A program made the position numbers and the translations under genes. A stretch of DNA of 5,810 nucleotides, taken from positions 1 to 5,810 of the forward strand of contig JAUJLY010000215.1 of assembly GCA_030447145.1 (NCBI GenBank). Reading direction: 5' to 3'. Positions 1 through 5,000 of the stretch are shown here, one piece after another (position 1 is the stretch's first letter; each line of letters starts with the position of its first letter). Source of the DNA: Thermomicrobiales bacterium. GTDB taxonomy: Bacteria > Chloroflexota > Chloroflexia > Thermomicrobiales > UBA6265. The notes beneath the pieces are model-generated. The model was not told the DNA's origin. It made no database searches and saw nothing but the letters and a program-made list of their open reading frames with translations.

Positions 1-157
1 CACCTGAACCGCGGCTGCAATCGAGTTCCTCGCTCTGTACCTGATAACTCTGTCCCGGTGCAAACAACAGCGTATTTCGGCACCAACCGCGCCGCCATGA
101 ACCTGACGGCTCGAAATGTCGACATGTCCCACACCGACGATCCGTTGCTCCCGACAT
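1..157 (-). CDS. Partial small four-cysteine (CxxC) protein, N-terminal 52 residues
   Basis: This is an ATG-initiated reading frame that runs off the left edge; only the first 52 residues are present. It reads MSGATDRRCGTC, then an aromatic and basic segment containing FEPSGSWRRGWCRN, then EELDCSRG. The cysteines are at residues 9, 12, 26 and 47, arranged C-x2-C-x13-C-x20-C, which looks like a zinc- or iron-sulfur-binding site. I recall similar proteins with a CGxCRxFEP...WRKGWCRNPLLY pattern in Chloroflexota, often uncharacterised; this is recognition from memory, not a search. An in-frame TGA lies about 14 codons upstream, so the start is close to right. A GGAAGGA Shine-Dalgarno-like sequence sits about 12 bases before the ATG, slightly far. 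The coding case rests on the Cys/Trp/Arg-rich, family-like pattern. The function is unknown. Confidence 0.68.
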   Translation of the reverse strand, partial: MSGATDRRCGTCRHFEPSGSWRRGWCRNTLLFAPGQSYQVQSEELDCSRGSG

Positions 158-359
158 GCGGTGCTTGAATCCTTCCGACAAATCGTTTCAGCTCTGGTCG
201 AGCCAATAATTCAAGGGTTTGGTTGCGTCCCGGAAGGTCCGGACGGGGGCGGGTCGTCTCGATGACAAATCGAAATGCAGCACCTCCCCGCTGGCAGATC
301 CCTCTCCGATACATAGTACCGCAAGGCCGCTGTCGCGGCTTCAGGCACTCCTTAAACGC

Positions 360-394
360 GGCAGCGCCGAAAATGGTGTCATCTCGGCGCTGCC
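360..394 (-). terminator. Terminator-like hairpin downstream of the bactofilin unit
   Basis: An 11-bp perfect inverted repeat (GGCAGCGCCGA at 360-370, TCGGCGCTGCC at 384-394) encloses a 13-base loop. It lies about 29 bases after the stop codon of the second bactofilin, in the direction of its transcription. The tail after the stem reads GCGTTTAAG, so the U-run is short and displaced. The stem is strong and well placed, but this is not a textbook intrinsic terminator. Confidence 0.55.
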
Positions 395-422
395 TCCAGT
401 GTGACAAGGGATGCGAGCAAAA

Positions 423-1040
423 TCAGCTGTCGGCGTTTTCCCGAGTCTCGTTTTCGCCGGAGCGAGCACCGTCCCACTGCTGTTCCTGGCCGCCGAACCG
501 GCGGATGAATGTGCTTGGGGAGCCGGTCTGAGCAGCCGGCTGGGGTTCTGCATCTTCATCGCTGGCCGGCTCACGTTGGCCCAACCCGGATGCCGTTCCT
601 TGACCAGCCGAAGCCTGGGAACGGGTACGGGCTGACCTGCCTGAGGGACGGCCACTCTCGCCGTTCATCTCAAGCTCACCCTCGTAGAATGCTCCCTCGT
701 GGATAATCAGTGTTCTGGTGTTGATCTTGCCACGGGCCCGCCCGCTCGGAAGCAGCAGGAGTTTGCCACGACAGGTGATCTCCCCATCGAGCTCCCCGGC
801 GACAGAGATGTTTTCAGCCTCAACACTCGCATTAACGTTTGCACCCTGTGCAATATGCAGTGTTCCCCGGCACACAATGGTTCCCTTGACCTGTCCCTCG
901 ATTCGGAGGTCACGAGTCGAATTGTATGTGCCGTCGAAATTCGAATACTGATCGATCACGCTGATCGATTCGTGGTTTTCGGCAGTAGTTTGGGGGACAT
1001 AGCCCCGGAAACCATCCTGATCGGCTGCTCTGCTGGACAT
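423..1040 (-). CDS. Bactofilin (polymer-forming cytoskeletal protein), second gene of the pair
   Basis: This is a 205-residue protein with a bactofilin (DUF583, PF04519) core at about residues 24-127. The core shows the right-handed beta-helix rhythm of short hydrophobic strands with turn glycines: LRIEGQVKGTI, LHIAQGANVNASV, ISVAGELDGEI, LLLLPSGRARGKI, LIIHEGAFYEGEL. Bactofilins self-assemble without nucleotide into filaments that scaffold cell-shape or envelope enzymes. Residues 128-205 form a long, low-complexity Ser/Gly/Gln/Glu tail containing a TFIRRFGG segment; the N-terminal flank is short (about 23 residues). No transmembrane segment is visible, so it is probably cytosolic or membrane-associated through polymerisation. 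The ATG at 1040 is preceded by GAGAGGTG about four bases away. The gene lies 58 bases after the first bactofilin on the same strand, so co-transcription is likely. Bactofilin assignment is firm; its specific cellular process cannot be read from sequence. Confidence 0.93.
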   Translation of the reverse strand: MSSRAADQDGFRGYVPQTTAENHESISVIDQYSNFDGTYNSTRDLRIEGQVKGTIVCRGTLHIAQGANVNASVEAENISVAGELDGEITCRGKLLLLPSGRARGKINTRTLIIHEGAFYEGELEMNGESGRPSGRSARTRSQASAGQGTASGLGQREPASDEDAEPQPAAQTGSPSTFIRRFGGQEQQWDGARSGENETRENADS

Positions 1041-1071
1041 CGTTCACCTCTCCGAAGGACTGGGCCAGGAA

Positions 1072-1107
1072 GATCCCTTCGTGTGGGATCCTACGGACCT
1101 AGGATCC
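1072..1107 (-). promoter_or_regulatory. Two mutually exclusive hairpins in the gap between the bactofilin genes
   Basis: An 8-bp perfect inverted repeat (GGATCCTA at 1086-1093, TAGGATCC at 1100-1107, six-base loop) overlaps the stop codon of the first bactofilin. A second repeat (GATCCC at 1072-1077, GGGATC at 1085-1090, seven-base loop) shares bases 1086-1090 with it, so both cannot form in one transcript. No U-run follows, so it is unlikely to be an intrinsic terminator. A role in mRNA processing, or in tuning the ratio of the two proteins, is inference. Confidence 0.4.
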
Positions 1108-1782
1108 TGGCCGCATCCGGCGCTGCACTATCGGGGTAGATCCTGCCCGCTCCGCTCGTCCAGAACTGACCGTATTGTCGTTCGAGGACATCGTCAGCTT
1201 GCCGTTGATCGTGGCCCCCTCATGGACGACAAAGCTTGGCGCCTGAACGTCTGCCTCGACGACTCCCTGAGGCAGGGCTTCGAAGCGACCAAGCGCCCGA
1301 ACAGTGCCATTGACCTGACCGGCCACAATGACCTGGCGAGCGGTGACAACGGCGTGAACATCCGATCCCTCAGCAAGCCAGATGTCTTCCTTCGCGGTTA
1401 GGGTGCCCTCCACCCTCCCGAACACATGAATGCTGCCGTCGGCTTCAACGTCGCCTTTCCAGAGCGCGCCCTGAGCGACAACGCTGATCTGGCTGTCGAC
1501 TCCCGGCATGTCGGGCACTGACAGCGCACCATTGGTCAAGTCGTCCTCATCCTGACCCTGCGACGCGGAGGGGTAGGACCCGAAGGAGTACCCTCCAGCA
1601 TCCTGCCTGTCGTATTGTCCCTGATCGCTGGACCGGGCATTGGGAAACCGGTCGTCCGCAATATCGGGAACGTCCTGGTCCATCTCATCCTGCTCTGCAC
1701 CAGCTTCGCCGCCGATCTGGTGGCGGAGGGCGCTCATCTGACGTTGGAACTGGTCAACTTTATTGTCACGTCGAAAGACCAC
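1099..1782 (-). CDS. Bactofilin with acidic N-terminal extension, first gene of the pair
   Basis: This is a 227-residue protein with a bactofilin (DUF583, PF04519) core at about residues 97-197. Its repeats include ISVVAQGALWKGDV, IHVFGRVEGTL, IWLAEGSDVHAVV, VIVAGQVNGTV and FVVHEGATINGKL. Unlike its neighbour it has a long N-terminal extension: residues 1-24 are basic and possibly helical (FRRDNKVDQFQRQMSALRHQ), and residues 25-95 are Asp/Gln/Gly-rich and probably disordered. A short basic tail (RRMRPGS) ends the protein. Bactofilins polymerise through the beta-helix core, and the variable tails carry partner or membrane binding. The start is a GTG, fixed by a strong AGGAGGTG ribosome binding site just upstream. 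The gene is promoter-proximal in the minus-strand unit. The two cores differ substantially, so this is an old duplication or a pair of distinct subfamilies rather than a recent copy. Confidence 0.93.
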   Translation of the reverse strand: MVFRRDNKVDQFQRQMSALRHQIGGEAGAEQDEMDQDVPDIADDRFPNARSSDQGQYDRQDAGGYSFGSYPSASQGQDEDDLTNGALSVPDMPGVDSQISVVAQGALWKGDVEADGSIHVFGRVEGTLTAKEDIWLAEGSDVHAVVTARQVIVAGQVNGTVRALGRFEALPQGVVEADVQAPSFVVHEGATINGKLTMSSNDNTVSSGRAERAGSTPIVQRRMRPGS

Positions 1783-1787
1783 GTCTC

Positions 1788-1795
1788 CACCTCCT
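1788..1795 (-). promoter_or_regulatory. Ribosome binding site fixing the GTG start of the first bactofilin
   Basis: AGGAGGTG on the minus strand is a near-perfect anti-16S match. GGAGG ends seven bases before the GTG at 1782-1780. This supports the non-ATG start and the short MVFRRDNK N-terminus. Confidence 0.8.
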
Positions 1796-1884
1796 CACCC
1801 CATAACAAGCGGTCGCATTGCTCGCGGAGTGGTGATCGCATGCACCGGACGCCGGCCGTTGGACCAGTGCGGCATGTAGTCGGA

Positions 1885-1904
1885 TTCCCGCGCGGTTGCG
1901 GGAA
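1885..1904 (-). other. GC-rich hairpin in the bactofilin leader
   Basis: A 7-bp perfect inverted repeat (TTCCCGC at 1885-1891, GCGGGAA at 1898-1904) has a six-base loop. If the promoter at 1983-2011 is used, this hairpin lies in the 5' untranslated leader of the bactofilin mRNA. A second, weaker repeat (AGTACG at 1939-1944, CGTACT at 1958-1963) lies further upstream in the same leader. No U-run follows either one. A leader structure rather than a terminator is the simplest reading. Confidence 0.35.
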
Positions 1905-1982
1905 GCGGAACTGCCGAAGGAAGAAGCCTGCGACAACGAGTACGTTACGGCGTGTTGCGTACTACTATCCACGATTGCTGCA

Positions 1983-2011
1983 AGTGTATGTACACTATGC
2001 GCGTTTGTCCA
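1983..2011 (-). promoter_or_regulatory. Predicted sigma-70-type promoter of the bactofilin unit
   Basis: On the minus strand, TGGACA (2011-2006; five of six matches to TTGACA) is followed by a 17-base spacer and TACACT (1988-1983; four of six matches to TATAAT). Transcription would start near 1976, giving a leader of about 190 bases before the GTG. The -10 lies in an imperfect palindrome, AGTGTA-TG-TACACT (1983-1996), which could be an operator. This is a prediction from consensus only. Confidence 0.42.
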
Positions 2012-2029
2012 GTATTTGACCTCGTGTCA

Positions 2030-2119
2030 GTTGATGACAATCGGTAATCGGGAGAACAAGAGGACAACCGCAGACGTTTTGTACGTATCATGAGGACAAC
2101 ATCAGTAGTTGACGACAAC
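2030..2119. repeat. Cluster of GACAAC-type motifs, including two TTGAYGACAA dyads
   Basis: GTTGATGACAAT (2030-2041) and GTTGACGACAAC (2108-2119) match at 10 of 12 positions, and each is a TTG-N4-CAA dyad. Between them GAGGACAAC occurs twice (2060-2068 and 2092-2100), 32 bases apart, about three helical turns. The left dyad lies about 20 bases upstream of the predicted bactofilin -35. The arrangement resembles repeated binding sites for a regulator of the divergent region; no regulator is encoded in the window. Confidence 0.35.
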
Positions 2120-2202
2120 ATAAAGATCGCATTGGATCACTGTACTGTCCCGAGACCGTGTTGCATGCAGCATGCGGTAAATGTAACAGTTCCACCTCCC
2201 GT

Positions 2203-2228
2203 GCCAAAGGCAGGAGACAGCCTTTGGC
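2203..2228. other. Strong 9-bp hairpin upstream of the ferritin-like gene
   Basis: A perfect inverted repeat, GCCAAAGGC (2203-2211) and GCCTTTGGC (2220-2228), has an eight-base loop, AGGAGACA. An alternative pairing exists between GTGCCA (2201-2206) and TGGCAC (2234-2239). No U-run follows. I do not recognise a known riboswitch family here. Confidence 0.4.
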
Positions 2229-2272
2229 CGTGCTGGCACGCATGCCGGAATGCCGGTGGGTCTGCAAGGCTG

Positions 2273-2303
2273 GGTATATAGGCGAGCCTATGTGTCCTAT
2301 ACC
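2273..2303. promoter_or_regulatory. Nested inverted repeats, candidate operator or leader structure
   Basis: The stretch contains ATAGGC-GA-GCCTAT (2278-2291). It also has an outer, bulged pairing of GGTATATAGG (2273-2282) with CCTATACC (2296-2303). The AT-rich core includes GGGTAT, which looks like a SigB-type -10, but I find no matching -35. An operator overlapping a promoter, or a leader stem, is possible; its role is undecided. Confidence 0.3.
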
Positions 2304-2314
2304 AAATCCTCTTT

Positions 2315-2334
2315 TGCCGACAAGTGCCGACAAG
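2315..2334. repeat. Tandem duplication of TGCCGACAAG
   Basis: Two perfect, directly abutting 10-base copies occupy 2315-2324 and 2325-2334. The CGACAA core recalls the GACAAC motifs at 2030-2119. Abutting 10-bp copies would place two binding sites on the same DNA face, but simple slippage is equally possible. Confidence 0.6.
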
Positions 2335-2379
2335 GGATGTACGGACGCATGGCATGGTCGTTGCAATAGACTCGTACAG

Positions 2380-2397
2380 CGCCGGAAATGCCCGGCG
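2380..2397. other. Short GC-rich hairpin
   Basis: CGCCGG (2380-2385) pairs with CCGGCG (2392-2397) across a six-base loop. It lies about 75 bases before the ferritin-like gene and has no U-run nearby on either strand. Confidence 0.3.
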
Positions 2398-2423
2398 AGA
2401 AGAACCCATATCTTTTCGTAGAG

Positions 2424-2454
2424 CACGTTCCCGGGGCCATATATTCGGGACGTG
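2424..2454 (+). promoter_or_regulatory. Hairpin abutting the ribosome binding site of the ferritin-like gene
   Basis: CACGT-CCCG with one bulged T (2424-2433) is fully complementary to CGGGACGTG (2446-2454), giving nine base pairs around a 12-base AU-rich loop. The right arm touches the first base of the Shine-Dalgarno region, GAAGAGGAG (2454-2462). In RNA it could influence ribosome access; as DNA it could be a dyad operator. The TATATT in its loop resembles a -10 element but lacks a -35. Confidence 0.4.
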
Positions 2455-2462
2455 AAGAGGAG
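2454..2462 (+). promoter_or_regulatory. Ribosome binding site deciding the ATG start at 2471
   Basis: GAAGAGGAG ends eight bases before ATG 2471. An in-frame GTG at 2462 would overlap this site and leave no spacing, so the ATG, giving MSLATPRD, is preferred over the nine-base-longer GTG start. Confidence 0.75.
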
Positions 2463-2470
2463 TGATCACA

Positions 2471-3013
2471 ATGTCACTTGCGACACCACGAGACCTGTTG
2501 ATCCACGAGCTGTCGGATACGATGAGTGCCGAGCACATCGTGCACAAGGTGCTTGGCGAGATGGCCAGCGAAACCGAGAACACCGAAGCGCGAAAGGCTA
2601 TGGAGCATCATCAAAAGGAGACCGAGCAACAGATCAAGAATCTGGAGAAGGTTTTCGATATGTTGGGGGAGCAGCCAGAGCAGACCACCTGCCATGCTGC
2701 CGAGGGCCTGAAGAAGGAACATGACGCCCTGGCGGAAGAGAAGCCTGAAGGTCACGTTAAGGAGTTGGGACTTCTGGCCGGCGCCGGCAAGACCGAGCAC
2801 TATGAGATCGCCAGTTACACAATGCTCCATCAGATGGCGAAGGACCTCGGTGAGAAAGAGGTTGCCGAACTGTTGAAAGAAAATCTCGACCAGGAAAAGG
2901 AGATGGCGCGGACCGTTCAATCGCTCGCCAAGGAGGTCGGCAAAGAACTCAAGGTCGAGCTGAAGGAGCAGGCCAGGCAGGAGAAAGAGGCGGAGACGGC
3001 TGCTGCATCCTGA
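2471..3013 (+). CDS. DUF892 (YciE/YciF-type) ferritin-like protein
   Basis: This is a 180-residue, almost entirely helical, charged protein matching the DUF892 family (PF05974), four-helix ferritin-like proteins linked to general or osmotic stress. Helix 1 carries DLLIHELSDTMSAEHIV (about 8-24), helix 2 HHQKETEQQIKNLEKVF (46-62), helix 3 KTEHYEIASY (107-116), and helix 4 LKENLDQEKEMA (135-146). The candidate di-metal ligands are Glu13 or Glu21, Glu50 with His47, Glu109/Glu112 and Glu142, placed as in the family; the exact ligand set is my inference. A Lys/Glu-rich tail (about 153-175) ends in Ala-Ala-Ala-Ser. There is no signal peptide, so it is cytosolic. The exact biochemical role of the family is unsettled. 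It appears to be monocistronic: a long structured leader lies before it and an intrinsic terminator 26 bases after it. The family assignment is firm. Confidence 0.9.
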   Translation: MSLATPRDLLIHELSDTMSAEHIVHKVLGEMASETENTEARKAMEHHQKETEQQIKNLEKVFDMLGEQPEQTTCHAAEGLKKEHDALAEEKPEGHVKELGLLAGAGKTEHYEIASYTMLHQMAKDLGEKEVAELLKENLDQEKEMARTVQSLAKEVGKELKVELKEQARQEKEAETAAAS

Positions 3014-3038
3014 ACCACGGGTAGGTGATAAAACACGC

Positions 3039-3067
3039 GGGGCGGCACTCCAGTGCCGTCCCTCTTT
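3039..3067 (+). terminator. Rho-independent terminator of the ferritin-like gene
   Basis: GGGGCGGCAC (3039-3048) pairs with GTGCCGTCCC (3053-3062), ten base pairs with one G-U, around a four-base loop, followed by TCTTT. It starts 26 bases after the stop codon and is preceded by an A-rich stretch. This is a convincing intrinsic terminator. Confidence 0.85.
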
Positions 3068-3068
3068 A

Positions 3069-3121
3069 GTATCCACATGTATCTGGAGAGGAGATGCTCC
3101 ACTCCAGATACATGTGGATAC
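3069..3121. repeat. Perfect 20-bp inverted repeat (53-base hairpin) with DnaA-box-like ends
   Basis: Bases 3069-3088 are an exact reverse complement of 3102-3121. The 13-base centre folds further: an A-A mismatch (3089/3101), then GGAG (3090-3093) with CTCC (3097-3100) and an ATG triloop. The outer nine bases of each arm, GTATCCACA (3069-3077) and TGTGGATAC (3113-3121), match the DnaA box TTATCCACA at eight of nine positions, in inverted orientation. It begins two bases after the terminator's T-run and has no U-run of its own on either side. It may be a relic of a small palindromic element, an RNase III-type substrate, or a protein binding site. Confidence 0.9.
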
Positions 3122-3163
3122 GCGGAAGTGATCTCCTCCTATCTCCCACGGCACAACAGTCCA

Positions 3164-3209
3164 ACGTCCCATATGGCGGCCATTCAACTGATATGCAGTT
3201 GAGGGACGT
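3164..3209 (+). other. Compact three-way-junction fold, candidate structured RNA
   Basis: Three stems nest without conflict: ACGTCCC (3164-3170) with GGGACGT (3203-3209); ATGG (3173-3176) with CCAT (3180-3183); TCAACTG (3184-3190) with CAGTTGA (3196-3202). Only two bases (3171-3172) are unpaired at the junction. It lies in the leader region of the downstream two-gene unit. I do not recognise a known ribozyme or riboswitch; the hammerhead core bases are absent. Strand is assigned by context. Confidence 0.35.
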
Positions 3210-3374
3210 GCCGGTGTGCCAGTTTTCGCCGAGGGGGTGAGCCCCAATCGCTCGGCCAAGCCTAGGATTGGAAGATCGACAGGTCGCCAGCGAGTTCCGT
3301 GTGATCCCGCTGGTACCTCCCTTGCGAAACGTGATAGTGCCCGTTCGGGCCGGGCAGCATAACAGGAGGAAATC
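3210..3374 (+). other. Non-coding leader region with further hairpins before the two-gene unit
   Basis: No convincing gene is visible. Hairpins include CCAATC (3244-3249) with GATTGG (3266-3271) enclosing GGC-CAA-GCC (3254-3262); CCAGCG (3287-3292) with CGCTGG (3308-3313); and GCCC (3339-3342) with GGGC (3347-3350, or alternatively 3352-3355), the last about ten bases before the ribosome binding site. I find no clear -35/-10 pair, so the promoter of the downstream genes is unplaced. Confidence 0.4.
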
Positions 3375-3617
3375 ATGAGCAACCAGAATCCGATACACCG
3401 CGACCGAAGCCGGCGAGACAACATCGAAGGTAACTGGATTGGGAACAAGGAAGCGTTTGCGGAAAACGAAGCACGCGTCGAGCGTGAAGCGTCGGTACCA
3501 TCTGATCAGGCTGAAAACCTGACCAGCGAGGAACAGGTGGATCTGCTCGAGCAGGCTGCGGAAAGACGCTTCGAAGAGATCGGCGAGGAGCAAGGCGACA
3601 AGGGCTCAACCGACTAG
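3375..3617 (+). CDS. Small acidic hydrophilic protein of unknown function
   Basis: This is an 80-residue protein I do not recognise. It is highly charged and has no cysteine, signal peptide or membrane segment. The N-terminal third is Arg/Asn-rich (HRDRSRRDNIEGNWIGNKEAF). The C-terminal half contains a probable amphipathic helix, LTSEEQVDLLEQAAERRFEEI (about 49-69), followed by a short disordered tail. The strong AGGAGG (3364-3369) five bases before the ATG, and its place 30 bases before the baeRF-like gene on the same strand, argue that it is real and co-transcribed with that gene. A cytosolic stress-related or accessory role is possible from context only. Alternatives such as a CsbD-like stress protein were considered, but the characteristic pattern is not present. 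Confidence 0.8.
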   Translation: MSNQNPIHRDRSRRDNIEGNWIGNKEAFAENEARVEREASVPSDQAENLTSEEQVDLLEQAAERRFEEIGEEQGDKGSTD

Positions 3618-3647
3618 CGTCCCTGTTTGTGCAAAGAGAGGTAATCG

Positions 3648-5000
3648 ATGGCTACCGACCCGACGAAGAGCATTCAGGAGCGCGAGATCTCGACTCCTTT
3701 CGATATGAGTGCTCGGGAGTTGCTGGATCGTCTCGCGCATCTCCAACCATCGCTCAGTGTTCCGTATCTCACGGTCAGCGTGGATTGGGGGGTGGAGGGA
3801 ACCAGTCCAGGCCGCGAAGAGCCCGAAGAGGTAAAGCGATCGCAGGATCGATCCGGCACTCAGGAAGGGGACCGCTGGCGCCCTGCGATCGAGGTCATCG
3901 AGCGGGAACTGGATGATCTGATCGGGCAGCATGGACCTCGCGGCGAAGTATTTGATAGCCTCTCCGGAGACAAGAGGAAAATTCATGAGTACCTTGTGAA
4001 TGAGTTGGACCCCGCGGCACAAGGAGCCTTCCTCGTCTCGTGCTCCGCGCAGGGTGTGTTCGAGGCCTCAGGCTTCGCGCTGCCGTTGGAGAACAAGGTG
4101 GAGTGTGGTCCAACTCCAGTGCTGTATTCGCTTATGCGCATGGTCGAGGACTACCCCACCTATGCTGTCTTGCTGGCCGATCAGCGTGAGGCAGTCCTCA
4201 CCTTCGTAACTTTGGGCCTTGCCGACAGGGAGGTCGCCTTCCAAGGCTCAGAGTTCCCGCGTCACCAGCAGCAAGGCGGATGGTCACAGCGACGTTATCA
4301 AATGCGGGCGCAAGAGCGCATCGAGGCATTCGCCGGCGATGTCGCCGAGGAGACCCGTGTTGCACTCGACGCGCTTGGCGCCCAGTCACTGATAGTTGCA
4401 GGCAATGAAGTTATGACGTCCACTCTCGATCACGCGTTTCATGAGACGGTGAAGAACCGGATCATCGACACGATCCACCTCGACATCAGAACCGATCAGT
4501 CCGAGCTTATAGACGCGACCTTCCCGATTGCCGAACAGGCCGAGCGACGGCGCGAGGCTGCAAAGGTCGATACGGTTCAGGATCTGGTTGGCGCGGACGC
4601 GCGGGGCGCCGCTGGCGTGGAAGACACATTGCTCGCACTCCAGGCTGGCCAGGTGGATGAGCTGCTGCTGGTCGATACATTTGAAGGCACCGGCTGGGCT
4701 GACTATGAGATGTACATGTACGGAGTGGGCGAGAGGCCGTCCGAGCATCCGACAGGAGGGGATCTCTCCTCGCTGGTAGATGTAGACCTTCGTAACGAAA
4801 TGATTCGGTTGGCGCTCGCCACCGATGCAACGGTTAAGATTGTCCACTCCGACGTCCCTGTTTCTGAGGATGAAGACGTGCCTGATGCCGGTGAAGGACG
4901 ACCAATCACCGACGCAGCAAAAGCACTGAACGAGCTCGGTGGAGTCGCTGCCAAGCTCCGTTTCACTCTGGACGAAACTCCGCTCTCGCAGGAAATCTGA
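3648..5000 (+). CDS. baeRF-type eRF1/Vms1-like protein, putative peptidyl-tRNA hydrolase or ribosome rescue factor
   Basis: This 450-residue protein has the layout of the bacterial-archaeal eRF1-like (baeRF) superfamily, the prokaryotic relatives of eRF1 and of Vms1/ANKZF1. Residues 1-150 form a divergent N-terminal domain with a charged, probably disordered insert (about 50-78). Residues 155-300 form the RNase H-fold middle domain: strand TYAVLLADQREAVLTFV (171-187), the signature loop GGWSQRRYQMR (210-220), a long helix, then SLIVAG (247-252). Residues 320-440 form the L7Ae/eL30-like domain: DTLLALQAGQVDELLLVD, ATVKIVHSDVP, then LGGVAAKLRF. The loop has GG-W-S-Q where eRF1 has GGQ, so Gln214 is the likely counterpart of the catalytic glutamine, as in many bacterial members. 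No Cys zinc site is seen in domain 3. GAGAGG (3636-3641) lies six bases before the ATG. Superfamily membership is solid; the biochemical activity is inferred from homologues. Confidence 0.85.
   Translation: MATDPTKSIQEREISTPFDMSARELLDRLAHLQPSLSVPYLTVSVDWGVEGTSPGREEPEEVKRSQDRSGTQEGDRWRPAIEVIERELDDLIGQHGPRGEVFDSLSGDKRKIHEYLVNELDPAAQGAFLVSCSAQGVFEASGFALPLENKVECGPTPVLYSLMRMVEDYPTYAVLLADQREAVLTFVTLGLADREVAFQGSEFPRHQQQGGWSQRRYQMRAQERIEAFAGDVAEETRVALDALGAQSLIVAGNEVMTSTLDHAFHETVKNRIIDTIHLDIRTDQSELIDATFPIAEQAERRREAAKVDTVQDLVGADARGAAGVEDTLLALQAGQVDELLLVDTFEGTGWADYEMYMYGVGERPSEHPTGGDLSSLVDVDLRNEMIRLALATDATVKIVHSDVPVSEDEDVPDAGEGRPITDAAKALNELGGVAAKLRFTLDETPLSQEI

Noticed and set aside
1..168. Plus-strand open frame entering from the left edge and ending at 166-168
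   Set aside because: The opposite strand gives a far more protein-like translation with spaced cysteines; the plus frame shows no pattern.
699..1139. Plus-strand open frame opposite the second bactofilin
   Set aside because: It is a shadow of the bactofilin coding strand with no recognisable domain.
2086..2091. TATCAT as a plus-strand -10
   Set aside because: It matches five of six bases, but no acceptable -35 lies 16-18 bases upstream.
2272..2277. GGGTAT as a SigB-type -10 for the ferritin-like gene
   Set aside because: No GTTT-type -35 is present at the required distance, so it is noted only within the nested repeat entry.
3184..3209. Hammerhead ribozyme suggested by ACTGATATG inside a three-way junction
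   Set aside because: The required CUGAUGA and GAAA core elements are not present.
3094..3240. 48-codon frame starting at the ATG in the hairpin loop, preceded by GGAGAGGAG
   Set aside because: The Shine-Dalgarno-like bases and ATG are part of the palindrome itself, the translation shows no protein-like pattern, and the frame crosses the three-way junction fold.
2474..3448. Long minus-strand open frame (324 codons) opposite the ferritin-like gene
   Set aside because: It is antisense to a well-recognised DUF892 gene, crosses its terminator and the 20-bp inverted repeat, has a Leu-rich antisense-type composition, and has no ribosome binding site or family pattern.
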